This document shows, one piece after another, positions 9,309-19,140 of a DNA stretch of 64,000 bases. The DNA is taken from contig NZ_JBHZSG010000007.1 in NCBI RefSeq assembly GCF_043642205.1, positions 86,078 to 150,077 of the forward strand, given 5' to 3'. A program made the position numbers and the translations under genes. How positions within the stretch are numbered: position 1 is the first letter of the stretch; every line of letters starts with the position of its first letter. The DNA comes from Thalassotalea_A litorea. Its GTDB lineage: Bacteria > Pseudomonadota > Gammaproteobacteria > Enterobacterales > Alteromonadaceae. A model generated the notes under the pieces. The model ran no database searches, had not been told where the DNA came from, and saw only the letters and a program-made list of their open reading frames with translations.

Positions 9309-9629
9309 ATGAATGACAGCCAATACAATTTAATGGCCGACGATATGTTACTGGCCATCGAAGATGCCATTGAAGAATGTCCTGTGGACATCGATTACGA
9401 AAGCGTTGGCGGCCTGCTGACACTGGCGTTTGCCAACGGCACGAAAATCATCATCAATAAACAACCGCCTTTGCATGAAATTTGGGTCGCCACTAAATTT
9501 AATGGCCACCACTTTGAATTTAACGATGAACAGTGGCTTGATAAACGCTCGGGTGATGAGTTCTGGTCCTTTTTATCTAAGGCCGTGAGCATCCAGGCGG
9601 ATGCTGACGTTCTTCTGGCCAGCGAATAG
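9309..9629 (+). CDS. cyaY: CyaY, bacterial frataxin
   Basis: Iron-binding frataxin homologue that modulates iron-sulphur cluster assembly by IscS. It has 106 residues, the standard length. The N-terminal helix is rich in Asp and Glu (DDMLLAIEDAIEECPVDIDYE), the iron-binding acidic ridge, and the sheet carries NKQPPLHEIWVA and the C-terminal helix DEFWSFLS, all family hallmarks. It is divergent from lptM and lies 15 bases ahead of hemC, so the two are probably co-transcribed. Confidence 0.93.
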   Translation: MNDSQYNLMADDMLLAIEDAIEECPVDIDYESVGGLLTLAFANGTKIIINKQPPLHEIWVATKFNGHHFEFNDEQWLDKRSGDEFWSFLSKAVSIQADADVLLASE

Positions 9630-9644
9630 ATTAGGGTCCCTGAT

Positions 9645-10589
9645 ATGTCTAAATCTGCGTCTCAACAAGTATTACGTATTGCCACCCGAAAAAGCGCATT
9701 GGCAATGTGGCAGGCGGAATATGTCAAAGCCCGTCTGGAACACTTTCATCCTGACTTAACCGTGGAATTGCTGCCTATGGTGACCAAAGGCGATATCATT
9801 CTGGATTCGCCATTGGCGAAGGTGGGCGGCAAAGGTTTATTTGTCAAAGAGCTGGAAGTTGCCATGCTCGAAGGTCGTGCGGATATCGCCGTGCATTCAA
9901 TGAAAGATGTCCCGGTGGATTTTCCCGAAGGCCTTGGGCTGGAAGTTATCTGTGAGCGCGAAGATCCCAGAGATGCCTTTGTTTCTAACCATTTTGAAAA
10001 TATTGATGCCTTGCCCGAAGGGGCGATTGTTGGCACCTCGAGTCTGCGTCGGCAATGTCAGCTAAAAGCGATGCGCCCGGATCTAGTGATTAAAGATTTG
10101 CGCGGCAATGTGAATACCCGTTTAGCCAAGCTCGATAATGGCGATTACGATGCCATTATTCTTGCGGCAGCTGGTTTGATTCGTCTGGAAATGCCAGAGC
10201 GAATTCGACAAACCATTGAACCAGAAATCATGTTACCTGCAAATGGTCAGGGTGCTGTTGGGATTGAGTGTCGCATTGACGATCAACGCGTTAAACAATT
10301 ACTGGCTCCTTTAGAGCATCAACAAACGCGCATTCGTGTACTCGCAGAGCGAGCGATGAACACCCAGTTACAGGGTGGGTGTCAGGTTCCTATCGGCGGT
10401 TTCGCTCTGATTCATGATTCTCATTTGTTTCTTCGTGGCTTAGTCGGCAGGCCCGATGGTTCAGAAATGATTGAAGCGCAAATCTCTGGCGATATTAGTG
10501 AAGCGGAAAAGCTCGGGCAAGTATTAGCCGATGAGTTGTTGGCAAGTGGCGCCAAAGCCATTCTTGAAGAGCTGTATGCGAAAGACTGA
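9645..10589 (+). CDS. hemC: hydroxymethylbilane synthase (porphobilinogen deaminase)
   Basis: Polymerises four porphobilinogens to hydroxymethylbilane in tetrapyrrole synthesis. It has 314 residues. Cys246 in LQGGCQVPIGG is the dipyrromethane cofactor attachment site and Asp88 in HSMKDVP the catalytic acid. The arginines in TSSLRRQCQL and DLRGNVNTRL bind the growing chain. It is first of the hemCDXY run, and its end overlaps hemD by 14 bases. Confidence 0.97.
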   Translation: MSKSASQQVLRIATRKSALAMWQAEYVKARLEHFHPDLTVELLPMVTKGDIILDSPLAKVGGKGLFVKELEVAMLEGRADIAVHSMKDVPVDFPEGLGLEVICEREDPRDAFVSNHFENIDALPEGAIVGTSSLRRQCQLKAMRPDLVIKDLRGNVNTRLAKLDNGDYDAIILAAAGLIRLEMPERIRQTIEPEIMLPANGQGAVGIECRIDDQRVKQLLAPLEHQQTRIRVLAERAMNTQLQGGCQVPIGGFALIHDSHLFLRGLVGRPDGSEMIEAQISGDISEAEKLGQVLADELLASGAKAILEELYAKD

Positions 10590-11316
10590 TCTGAATATTC
10601 TGCTCACTCGACCTATTGATAAATCCCAATCATTGGCGCGGGAGTTAGAACCTCTCGCGCAGCATATTGAAATTCAACCGCTATTCTCATACCAGCACCA
10701 TGCCGATTGTGCAGCGCTAACCGCGGCAATTACACAACGCCCCCAACATATCATCTTTGTCAGCGAAGCGGCCGCTAAATTTGCCCTGCAAACCTGCGCT
10801 CCTGATATCTGGCCAAACAATAGCCTTTATTATGCCGTGGGACCAGCCACCGCAAAAGCCCTGGCGCCTATTACATCAAACCTTTATACCGGGCAGACTT
10901 TTGATAGCGAAGGGTTACTGGCTTTGCCTTCTCTGCAACGGGTAAACGATCAAAACATATTGATCATCCGTGGTAACGGTGGTCGTGAACATTTAGCGCA
11001 AACACTTAGGCAAAGACAGGCAAATGTTGCCTATAATGAAGTATACCAGCGCCAGTGGCTGTCTCTTGATGCTGTACAACTTATTGAAAAATGGCGAAAA
11101 CTTAAAATTAATTGTATGGTAGTTACCAGTGAAGCGCTATTAGATAAAGCGGTAGCGCTATTTGCAAATACCGATACCTTGTTTAAGCAGGAAATTTGCT
11201 GGGTAGTAGCCAGCGAACGCATTGCCGAGAAAGCGAAAAAATACCAGTTAAGCCGGGTAGTCAATGCCGGTGGCGCAAGTAACCGATTAATTGTTCAGGC
11301 CATAGCGGCCATGTAA
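10576..11316 (+). CDS. hemD: uroporphyrinogen-III synthase
   Basis: Closes hydroxymethylbilane to uroporphyrinogen III. I place the start at the ATG at 10576 (protein MRKTDLNILLTRP, 246 residues), preceded by GAAGAGC. A start at 10531 would overlap hemC by 59 bases and add a tail foreign to the family. The opening ILLTRP and the TSEAL motif of the second lobe are typical of this poorly conserved family. The call is secured by its position between hemC and hemX. Confidence 0.93.
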   Translation: MRKTDLNILLTRPIDKSQSLARELEPLAQHIEIQPLFSYQHHADCAALTAAITQRPQHIIFVSEAAAKFALQTCAPDIWPNNSLYYAVGPATAKALAPITSNLYTGQTFDSEGLLALPSLQRVNDQNILIIRGNGGREHLAQTLRQRQANVAYNEVYQRQWLSLDAVQLIEKWRKLKINCMVVTSEALLDKAVALFANTDTLFKQEICWVVASERIAEKAKKYQLSRVVNAGGASNRLIVQAIAAM

Positions 11317-11348
11317 CAGCAAGCCTGATTCGTCCTTGGATGTAATTT

Positions 11349-12842
11349 ATGACCGAAAAAGACAAGAAAACTCAAGATAGTACGGCTAAAGATGGCAGTA
11401 CGCCGTCTACAACCAAGACTAACCAAGCACAAGCTAGTGGCAAAGACTCACCACAGAAAACGTCTGGCCATTCCACCAAAGTCAATGCCGCTGATGCCGC
11501 AAAAATCGCCGCGCAAGCCAAAGCACAGGCGAAACCCTCAGCCTCTGCAGATAAATCGAAACAAGGTTCGCCTGGTAACCAATCGCAGCCAAGTGGGGAA
11601 TCTAAAGCCCGCTCTGCAAGTAGCAGCGTAACATCGCCTCGAAAAGCTGGCCGTTCAAGCTCTGGCTCCAGCAAAGAAACGATTCAATCAAAATCATCTA
11701 GCGAAAAAAGCACGGGCGTATCCAAAACCGGTTTGTTAGCGCTATTGGTTGCTTTGGCTGCAGCTGGTGGTGTGGGCGGATTGTATTATTATCAGCAACA
11801 ACAGCTGCAGGCGTTAACGGAACGACTCAATGATAAGATTGAATCGGAGCAACAGACTAACAGTCAACGAATGTCTCAGGATGTCGAAGCTCAAATCGAC
11901 GCCCTTAAGCAAGCCAGTCAGCAGAACAATCGTGAACTTGCCAATCAATTAACCGATAAAAATGATCAACAGCAACAAGCATTGTTGCAACAGGTAGAGC
12001 AATTAGAAGGTAAAATTTCGCGCATCACAGCTCAACAACCGAGTAATTGGCGGGTATACGAAGCGGAATATCTGTTACGTATGGCAGCTCGGGTGATTTG
12101 GCTGGAGCATGATGTTAATACGGCTTTATCGTTATTAAACGATGCTGATGCAAGGCTGGCATCGATGAAGCAGTCGCGTTTTTTGCCCATTCGCAAGTTG
12201 ATTCGTGAAGATATGCAGATGTTAAATCAACTGCCGCAGGACAAATCTCAGGACATAATACTCGCACTTCTGGCCTTGAGCGATAGTACGGATTCACTGG
12301 TGATTAAAGGTGCGGATAAAAAAGTGGAAGTGCCGCCACAAGAACAGGAATTAAGCGACGACATTTCAGACTGGGAGAGAAATCTGCGCATTAGCTGGGA
12401 ACGCTTTGTCGCCGATTTTATTCGAGTCAGAGATAAAAACGATCAAGACGAGCCGCTGATGGCGCCGCAATATCAGCAACACCTGCTGCAAAACTTGCAA
12501 TTGAAACTGCAAATTAGCCAGTGGGCGGTGACTCAACAAGAACAACAACTGTACCAAAAAAGTCTCGACGACGTTGAACAGTGGCTGGATAAATATTTCG
12601 CCAAAAACAATGATGCCAACAAAGCCTTTGTTAGTGAAATTTCGAATTTGAAAGCAGAAGAGATTGCCATAGATTATCCTCAGAACTTACGTTCACAACA
12701 GGCTTTGCGGGAAATGTTGGATCAAAACTTTTCCGCTTCAACCCGAACGACAAGTGACTCAGAAAAACCCACAACCGCGGCATCGAAATCGGAGCAGCAG
12801 GATACAACAACCTCTCCTGACGATAAGGCAGGTGAGCAATGA
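11349..12842 (+). CDS. hemX: HemX-like membrane protein
   Basis: HemX family protein, historically annotated as uroporphyrin-III C-methyltransferase but without evidence of such activity; probably a scaffold in haem synthesis. It has 497 residues: a low-complexity cytoplasmic tail rich in Ser, Lys, Ala and Gln (1 to about 125), one membrane helix (127-148), a Gln-rich coiled coil (about 150-225), then the conserved domain beginning near NWRVYEAEYLLRMA. The C-terminal tail is again Ser/Thr rich. It overlaps hemY by four bases (ATGA). Confidence 0.9.
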   Translation: MTEKDKKTQDSTAKDGSTPSTTKTNQAQASGKDSPQKTSGHSTKVNAADAAKIAAQAKAQAKPSASADKSKQGSPGNQSQPSGESKARSASSSVTSPRKAGRSSSGSSKETIQSKSSSEKSTGVSKTGLLALLVALAAAGGVGGLYYYQQQQLQALTERLNDKIESEQQTNSQRMSQDVEAQIDALKQASQQNNRELANQLTDKNDQQQQALLQQVEQLEGKISRITAQQPSNWRVYEAEYLLRMAARVIWLEHDVNTALSLLNDADARLASMKQSRFLPIRKLIREDMQMLNQLPQDKSQDIILALLALSDSTDSLVIKGADKKVEVPPQEQELSDDISDWERNLRISWERFVADFIRVRDKNDQDEPLMAPQYQQHLLQNLQLKLQISQWAVTQQEQQLYQKSLDDVEQWLDKYFAKNNDANKAFVSEISNLKAEEIAIDYPQNLRSQQALREMLDQNFSASTRTTSDSEKPTTAASKSEQQDTTTSPDDKAGEQ

Positions 12843-14023
12843 TACGTTTTATTATCATCCTGATCCTAGTTCTGATTGTTACCGCGTTTAGCTATCTGCT
12901 CATTGATCAAAAAGGCTATATCCTGATCACCATGGGTGACCTGATATACGAAGCGACAGTTTTTGGCTTTGTCACATTGCTCGCGCTCTCCATGATGGTC
13001 CTTTATGGTCTGTATTTGCTTATTCGTGGCGTCTTTAGAACATCTGGCAAAGCCTGGCATTTCATTGCTCATGGTAGTGAAGAAAAAGCCATGCGCTTGT
13101 ATGAACAAGGCTTAGCAGCTTATCTGGTGGAGGATTTCGCAAAAGCAGAAAAGCTGCTGGTAAAAAGTGCGCCTAAATCCTCAATGACCAATACCGCCTG
13201 GCTATTTGCCGCCAGTGCAGCCAATAAACAGAATATGACGGAATCTGCCAAGCAGTATTTACGTCATATTGCCGAAAATACCGAGGGTGAAGAAAAACTC
13301 AATTACGAAGCCCTGCTGGTGGCTGGAAAGTTAAATCTTGACGACGCTGAATTTAGTCAGGCCAGACAATTAATCGATAAAAATAAAGACAGGGTTGGCC
13401 ACAAAGGCCGAATGCTGAGTCTGGATATCGAAGTGTGTCTCCATGAAAAACGATATCTACAAGCCATTGAATATTTGCGCGATGCTCGCAAGGATAAAGC
13501 GATTGACGATACTCAAATTGAGCAGTGGGAAACCCTTGCGTTTACCGGTTATTTTCAAGAACTGATTAGTGAACACAGCGTCCATGATGTCGAGCAGTAT
13601 TTTAGTAACCTGAGCCGCAAAGAGCGCAACCGGGAAAGTATTATTCTGGCCTATGCAAATGTACTAGGTGAACATGGCCTGACCGACAAATTGGAAGATT
13701 TGGTCTTGCCATTACTGAAAAAACAGCCGAGTCAGGCGTTCATCAATGGTTTGAAAGATATTTCCATGCCGCATAGCCCGAAAGTTATGACGGCAATTCA
13801 GAAGCATTTACAAAAAGAGCCGGACGATCCGGTTTGGCTTAGTGCCTTTGCTTACGCTTGCGTTGCCAGCCGTGATTGGGAAAAAGCCCGTAAGGCGTTC
13901 GTGTCTTTATTGAAAGTCAGACAGCTACCTGATGACCTGCAGGCTTATGCCAAAGTATTACAAACCTTAGGTGAACATGAACAGGCGAATAGGGTTTACC
14001 AGGAAATAATGGCACAAGCGTAG
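12839..14023 (+). CDS. hemY: HemY, TPR membrane protein of haem synthesis
   Basis: Inner-membrane protein with TPR repeats found behind hemX in gammaproteobacteria and needed for normal haem synthesis (not the oxidase also called HemY in Bacillus). It has 394 residues, with membrane helices at about 3-21 and 40-62, followed by helical TPR repeats from about residue 85 to the end (for example VWLSAFAYACVASRDWEKARKAF-type units). The start overlaps the hemX stop (ATGA). It is the last gene of the hemCDXY unit. Confidence 0.92.
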   Translation: MIRFIIILILVLIVTAFSYLLIDQKGYILITMGDLIYEATVFGFVTLLALSMMVLYGLYLLIRGVFRTSGKAWHFIAHGSEEKAMRLYEQGLAAYLVEDFAKAEKLLVKSAPKSSMTNTAWLFAASAANKQNMTESAKQYLRHIAENTEGEEKLNYEALLVAGKLNLDDAEFSQARQLIDKNKDRVGHKGRMLSLDIEVCLHEKRYLQAIEYLRDARKDKAIDDTQIEQWETLAFTGYFQELISEHSVHDVEQYFSNLSRKERNRESIILAYANVLGEHGLTDKLEDLVLPLLKKQPSQAFINGLKDISMPHSPKVMTAIQKHLQKEPDDPVWLSAFAYACVASRDWEKARKAFVSLLKVRQLPDDLQAYAKVLQTLGEHEQANRVYQEIMAQA

Positions 14024-14052
14024 CAAGTGCCATTATTTGAAGGTGACAGGCT

Positions 14053-14107
14053 CGAACTGAAGTTTTTGATAGGGTGACAATGGCGAACTGGAGTTCTTGA
14101 TAGGGTG
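14053..14107. repeat. two-copy tandem repeat, 31-bp period
   Basis: Two 24-base copies at 14053-14076 and 14084-14107 begin CGAACTG and end TTGATAGGGTG; they differ at two positions. They are followed by a loose inverted repeat GGTGGA/TCCACC. They lie between convergent hemY and the HAD phosphatase gene. The function is unknown; they may be part of a weak termination region. Confidence 0.6.
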
Positions 14108-14156
14108 GATTGGGCTGCACGTCCACCTTCCACTTCTACCCTAATTCCCAGATGAC

Positions 14157-15152
14157 TCAATCATTTGGGAAGACGACTTTCCAATCTTTTTTCATATCCA
14201 CGATTATCCAACCATCACCCTTATGCTCGGTGGCATAATCAAGGCCTTTATTCAATGAACCTATATGCGAGTCTCGATCATAAGCCCATTCACGCTCTTT
14301 ATCGGTATGGTGAATATACACGGCAAGGCGTTTACCAGAACCTGCCATGGTATATTGCATCATCGCCAGATCGCCATCGGAATTACCAAAGGCAACTAAT
14401 GGCCGCCGACCAATATGAGCGTCAATACCTATAGGCTTACCCTCTTTATCGTTAATAAAATCAACTTCTGCCAAACGGTTAATATGCGTACTGCCATCGT
14501 CATTGAATACAAACGTTTTCTCGATGCTCGAACCAATTACCTGCTCTGGCGGAATACCATAAACGTCTTCGGCCCAGACTCGTAAAAAATCGATACCACC
14601 ACCACTGACAATGTAAGTTTTAAAGCCATTGGCACGCAGATAATCGAGTACTTCGAGCATAGGTTGATATACCATATCGGTGTACTTTCGCCCCGTTGTT
14701 GGATGTTTTGCCGTGGACAGCCAATCCTTGGCCGCTTGCATAAATGCTTCTTGAGACATGTTTGCATGCGAGGCAAACAATAATTTTGCTAAATCTTCGT
14801 GACTGGCGAGTGCGGTTTTTAAGTCACCGGCTAATGCGGATTTAAATGGCTCTTCGGTTTTCCATTCAGGGTGTTCCGATTGCAATACCTTGAGCCTGTC
14901 CAGCGCAAACAACAGCTGAAAATACATCGGCTGTTCGGCCCACAAGGTTCCATCATTATCAAATACCGCAACTCGTTGCTGTGGGTCTACAAAATTCGGG
15001 CCCTGAGTCGTTACGGATTGAACAAAATCCACTAAGCGTTGTTTCGACTCGGTATTCGACCAGGAAGGTAAATCGGTTTGCGCCCAAATGCTGGTGGCAA
15101 GCATCATACTAACTAGCACCAGGCATCGTAACAATAGATATGTCGCTTTCAT
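14157..15152 (-). CDS. exported HAD-family phosphatase
   Basis: HAD-superfamily hydrolase with a signal peptide (1-24, cleavage near IWA-Q), so it acts in the periplasm. It has 331 residues. The nucleophile motif is DNDGT (Asp65, Asp67), and the magnesium site is near FGNSDGDLAMMQYT, with a large cap domain between. It resembles the phosphoserine-phosphatase-like exported HAD proteins often seen beside sulfatase genes. A strong terminator separates it from the upstream sulfatase gene. The substrate is unknown. Confidence 0.85.
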   Translation of the reverse strand: MKATYLLLRCLVLVSMMLATSIWAQTDLPSWSNTESKQRLVDFVQSVTTQGPNFVDPQQRVAVFDNDGTLWAEQPMYFQLLFALDRLKVLQSEHPEWKTEEPFKSALAGDLKTALASHEDLAKLLFASHANMSQEAFMQAAKDWLSTAKHPTTGRKYTDMVYQPMLEVLDYLRANGFKTYIVSGGGIDFLRVWAEDVYGIPPEQVIGSSIEKTFVFNDDGSTHINRLAEVDFINDKEGKPIGIDAHIGRRPLVAFGNSDGDLAMMQYTMAGSGKRLAVYIHHTDKEREWAYDRDSHIGSLNKGLDYATEHKGDGWIIVDMKKDWKVVFPND

Positions 15153-15191
15153 AAATTGGCCTAATAGTTAACAATCAAACACATAACAAAT

Positions 15192-15219
15192 AAAAAAGTG
15201 AACCGGAGTTCACTTTTTT
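15192..15219 (-). terminator. strong terminator after the sulfatase gene
   Basis: Stem GTGAAC/GTTCAC with loop CGGA, flanked by six As and six Ts, giving a 12-bp perfect stem and U-tract in either direction. It lies 19 bases after the sulfatase stop and upstream of the HAD gene, which therefore probably needs its own promoter. Confidence 0.88.
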
Positions 15220-15238
15220 AGGTTTCAGTTAGGGGGTG

Positions 15239-16789
15239 CTATTTACTACCACCACCTTCTTGTAACTTCTCCATCACCTGATCCAGACTAAAGCTGGCGG
15301 CTTTTTGACTTGGTGGGTACTCTTTAAACGTTTCTAAAAATTTACCCACATAGGCTTGTGCGGGAACCAATAGATACGCACGGTCGAGCATCCAGTCATA
15401 ATAGGTATTAGAGGTTTTTTGAGCACGTTCAAATGGGTCACGACGCAAGTTGAAAATCAATGGTACACGGAGTGGTGTAAACGGGTTCGCCCAAATCTCC
15501 AGTGTTTCTTCAACTCGTTGTTCCATAAAGATGATCTTCCATTCATCATAACGAAGTGCAGACAAATCGCCATCATCGGTAAAGTAGAAAATCTCTTTAC
15601 GCGGTGACTCCTCGCTCTTACCTGTTAGAAGGTCCATGATGTTATAACCATCTAAATGGTTTTTATAGTTACGACCAATGGCTTTATAGCCATCTAATAA
15701 CTCTTCTTTAATGTCTTCTTCACCAGCCATTGCCGCAAAGGTTGGTAACCAGTCCATATGATGCACGATTTCATTGCTGATGCTACCTGGCTTAATTTTT
15801 CCAGGCCAGCGAACCATAGCCGGTACTCTCCAACCACCTTCCCAGTTAGTGTTCTTCTCACCACGGAACGGCGTCATTGCTGCATCAGGCCAGGTGTTCA
15901 TATGCGGGCCATTATCGGTTGAATAAAAGACGACGGTATTGTCTTCGATATCGAGTTCTTCGAGTTTATCCAGGAAGAGTCCGATATGACTGTCGTGCTC
16001 CATCATACCAATCTGGTATTCATTGTATTTGGCATTTTTCGGATCATTCATTAGCTCGTCTTTCACGTGCGTACGAAAGTGCATCCGGGTACCGCTCCAC
16101 CAAACAAAGAATGGCTTATCCGCTTTTACTGCCTTTTCCATAAACTTGATCGCTGCCGCTGCTGTTTCTTCATCGACGGTTTCCATCCGCTTTTTGGTCA
16201 GTGGGCCAGTATCTTCGATTTTGCCATCTGCGCTGGATTTAATCACACCACGAGGGCCGAACTTCTTGCGAAATTCCGGGTCTTTAGGATAATCACGATT
16301 TTCTGGCTCTTCTTCGGCATTTAAGTGATACAAATTGCCAAAGAACTCGTCAAAACCATGATTGGTCGGTAAATGTTCGTCTTTATCACCGAGGTGGTTT
16401 TTCCCGAACTGACCCGTCATATAGCCCTGTTCTTTCAATACCGCAGCAATCGTGACATCTTTTTCTGTCATACCCAGATCTGCACCAGGTAATCCGACTT
16501 TGGAAAGGCCGGTACGAAACACACTCATTCCGGTAATAAACGAAGAACGACCAGCAGTACAGGATTGTTCACCATAGTAATCAGTGAATCGCATGCCTTC
16601 ATTCGCAATCTTGTCGATATTCGGCGTTTGATACCCCATCATTCCATCGGAATACGCACTGATGTTCCATATCCCCACATCATCACCCCATACGACCAGG
16701 ATATTGGGTTTATCCGCGGCAAGCGCAACTATGGATGAGAGTGAGAGTGCAGCGGTTGCTGCAAATTTAGTTAACCATTTATTAGGCAT
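15239..16789 (-). CDS. arylsulfatase-type sulfatase, exported
   Basis: Sulfatase of the alkaline-phosphatase superfamily, cleaving sulfate esters in the periplasm or outside. I place the start at the ATG at 16789 (MPNKW..., 516 residues), with GAGG ahead; a TTG five codons upstream is less likely. A signal peptide precedes ADKPNILVVWGDD, whose aspartates bind calcium. Cys77 in SCTAGRSSF is the residue converted to formylglycine (C-x-A-x-R form of the motif). STDNGPH supplies the remaining metal ligands. Activity needs a maturase, not encoded in this window. The substrate is not determinable. Confidence 0.92.
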   Translation of the reverse strand: MPNKWLTKFAATAALSLSSIVALAADKPNILVVWGDDVGIWNISAYSDGMMGYQTPNIDKIANEGMRFTDYYGEQSCTAGRSSFITGMSVFRTGLSKVGLPGADLGMTEKDVTIAAVLKEQGYMTGQFGKNHLGDKDEHLPTNHGFDEFFGNLYHLNAEEEPENRDYPKDPEFRKKFGPRGVIKSSADGKIEDTGPLTKKRMETVDEETAAAAIKFMEKAVKADKPFFVWWSGTRMHFRTHVKDELMNDPKNAKYNEYQIGMMEHDSHIGLFLDKLEELDIEDNTVVFYSTDNGPHMNTWPDAAMTPFRGEKNTNWEGGWRVPAMVRWPGKIKPGSISNEIVHHMDWLPTFAAMAGEEDIKEELLDGYKAIGRNYKNHLDGYNIMDLLTGKSEESPRKEIFYFTDDGDLSALRYDEWKIIFMEQRVEETLEIWANPFTPLRVPLIFNLRRDPFERAQKTSNTYYDWMLDRAYLLVPAQAYVGKFLETFKEYPPSQKAASFSLDQVMEKLQEGGGSK

Positions 16790-17036
16790 ATGTTCGATCC
16801 TCAAAAATCGATTTTAGATTCCAGGATCCGTTTGCCTTTCAATAGCACGATGATGGCGAATCTCACACAAGAATGATGTCAGATTTGGTATTCCATCATC
16901 CTTGAAAGAGAAACAGACTCAGAAAAAGTCTAGTTGAAGATTTAACAATTTCATCAATATAAGCAGAAATTATGCATTTTTTCGTAGATTATTTAGATGC
17001 TTACTCATGACAGCGACGCATTCTGTCATATTCTGG

Positions 17037-18971
17037 TTACTTTTCTGTCGCCATGCTCCAGTCCCAGAATTGACTTGCCTGAGTTTTAATTTTGGATTTG
17101 TCACGCGGTAATACAAAACCTTCTTTTATGGAAACATCGGTCATTTCTGAGATATGACGCAGATAATGCTGCTTGTTTGGATAACGTTTTAATACACGCT
17201 CTTTCGGCCATTTATACACACTACCGCGAAAATCGACCATTTCATTCCCGGCAAATATTCCAAATCTAAGCGACCAGGGTAAAAATGTTGCAATGGGTGC
17301 GGTGATTAACGGATGACGAATGCCACCGAGTTCATTGCCATTGCTGTCAACCTTAGGAACCGGAGGGACAATTTCCGCCATAATAAGTGGTGGGTTATTG
17401 TCAATAATACCCTGTTCATTAAACTGTTTACCATAGTCCACTTCGTAGGCCGTATGAGGCTTGTAAGGTTTTGCGATCGTAAGCCACTCTGGTAATTGAT
17501 AATGCGAGAAATTGGTTAAGGTTTGGTTCGAATAACTTGGATACTGACTCGCTGGAGGGGTATCTTGGTCTATGACCCAATTCGATAAATGTCCCAATAA
17601 CGCGCGTAACTGTGGGAAAAAATTAATGGGGTTACCGCGATATAAATTTTCATCTTCACCAACAGAGATCAAATCATCATGGGACTGAACAAAGTGCTGG
17701 GCTGATGATAAATGATAGATGCGCTCATTTTTTAATGGCTTAACATCATAAATACCATTGCTATGAATTAAACCGGCCGCACGCCCCCAGTATTCATAAC
17801 CTGAATTGGTGTAAAAGATTTTAGGATAGTAGGCTTCATGATAGCGCTTCAGCAACCCATCTTTTTTGCGGGTGATCTGCGAGCGAAGCTGCTCACTTGC
17901 AAATGGAAATATATCGGTTGGATAGAAAAATGCAGACATTCGATGACCATCACGAGATGGCTGCGCAAATCTATGATTGAAACTGCCGCGACCCGCGCCG
18001 GCGGTATGCACTAACATACCATCAAACGCCAATTGTCCAAGCTCAGTTTCGTTGAAACCCTGATACAGAAATTGACGTAAAAATCGTCCCGTTTGCGATA
18101 CGCCAAAGGCCATAGTTTTCGGGGCATAATAGGGACTTATCTCATTTTTCAGGTATTCCCCGGTATCGCGGATTATGCCTAAGCCAATGCCACTAACCTG
18201 AGGATTTCTAGTGGGATATACCAGCTCGTAGATGCCGGGTTGAAAGTCGCCGATAATGATCTTACCGTCAGATGTTAATTGCCAACGCTCTTTGCTCACC
18301 ACCACTTTTAAATTGTCCCGGCCTTCTCTTCGGGTTAGCCAGGCTTGATCTTTTTTACTTAGATCGATGGGATAAATTGCTTCAATGCCGGACTTGTGAG
18401 CTACGGAAAGCTTTGAATGCGGTGTGTCTAAGGTCCAGTCACTGCGTGCAAACCCCTCAATACCGTCTAAAACCGGTAAATCGGCCCGCATCACATTGGC
18501 TCCGGGGCTAACATCCCCTTGCCAGCCTACCCAGACCAGCGATAATCCAAGGCTTTGGATGTAATTATCCCCGAGTAAATCTGTACGGTCTGGGTTTTTA
18601 CTCGCCTGGGCAAAATTAAAATACCTTAACGCTGCTTTCGAACCACGATTACTTACTTCCACCAGTGCACCGCGACGCTGTTTCGGATCTTTGGCTTGAA
18701 TGATAAAAAAATTGGCGCTGGCTTCTACTTTGCCGCGCTGATTGGTGGGGGCTAATTTGAGATCGTTGATAGCCTGATTGGCACTATGTTGGGGATCAAA
18801 TTCAAAGTGAAATTTTCCAGAAATCGCCTGATAGGTCTCGCCCTGTATGTTAAATTCTTTGCGCGAATCCACGGTCTGTTTGACTAGCTCGGCCTGAGTG
18901 ACGGGACTGGCAATGACCATCATAAACGCAGCAATCAGCAGGGTAATAAAACGAGGGTTTTTAGTATGCAT
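17037..18971 (-). CDS. exported alpha/beta-hydrolase domain protein
   Basis: Large secreted protein of 644 residues resembling the alpha/beta hydrolase domain family known as Abhydrolase_10. Signal peptide at 1-27 (cleavage after TQA). Conserved landmarks are VEVSNRG (105-111), LVWVGWQGD (145-153) and the probable nucleophile Ser292 in FGVSQTGRFLRQ. The function of the family is poorly known; esterase activity is a fair guess. It is monocistronic, with more than 160 bases of spacer on each side. Confidence 0.75.
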   Translation of the reverse strand: MHTKNPRFITLLIAAFMMVIASPVTQAELVKQTVDSRKEFNIQGETYQAISGKFHFEFDPQHSANQAINDLKLAPTNQRGKVEASANFFIIQAKDPKQRRGALVEVSNRGSKAALRYFNFAQASKNPDRTDLLGDNYIQSLGLSLVWVGWQGDVSPGANVMRADLPVLDGIEGFARSDWTLDTPHSKLSVAHKSGIEAIYPIDLSKKDQAWLTRREGRDNLKVVVSKERWQLTSDGKIIIGDFQPGIYELVYPTRNPQVSGIGLGIIRDTGEYLKNEISPYYAPKTMAFGVSQTGRFLRQFLYQGFNETELGQLAFDGMLVHTAGAGRGSFNHRFAQPSRDGHRMSAFFYPTDIFPFASEQLRSQITRKKDGLLKRYHEAYYPKIFYTNSGYEYWGRAAGLIHSNGIYDVKPLKNERIYHLSSAQHFVQSHDDLISVGEDENLYRGNPINFFPQLRALLGHLSNWVIDQDTPPASQYPSYSNQTLTNFSHYQLPEWLTIAKPYKPHTAYEVDYGKQFNEQGIIDNNPPLIMAEIVPPVPKVDSNGNELGGIRHPLITAPIATFLPWSLRFGIFAGNEMVDFRGSVYKWPKERVLKRYPNKQHYLRHISEMTDVSIKEGFVLPRDKSKIKTQASQFWDWSMATEK

Positions 18972-19140
18972 CCTGGAAAAATTCCTTATTTTAACCAGAG
19001 TCTGCTAACCTCAATTGATTAATAAAACCCGGGTGAATTGTCTGAAACTGAAATCGGCATTACGTTGATAAAAACTGTAACAAAAACAAGCGACAAAGAA
19101 AACAACATCGATAACGAAAATGCTTGGATCTGCGGCGACA

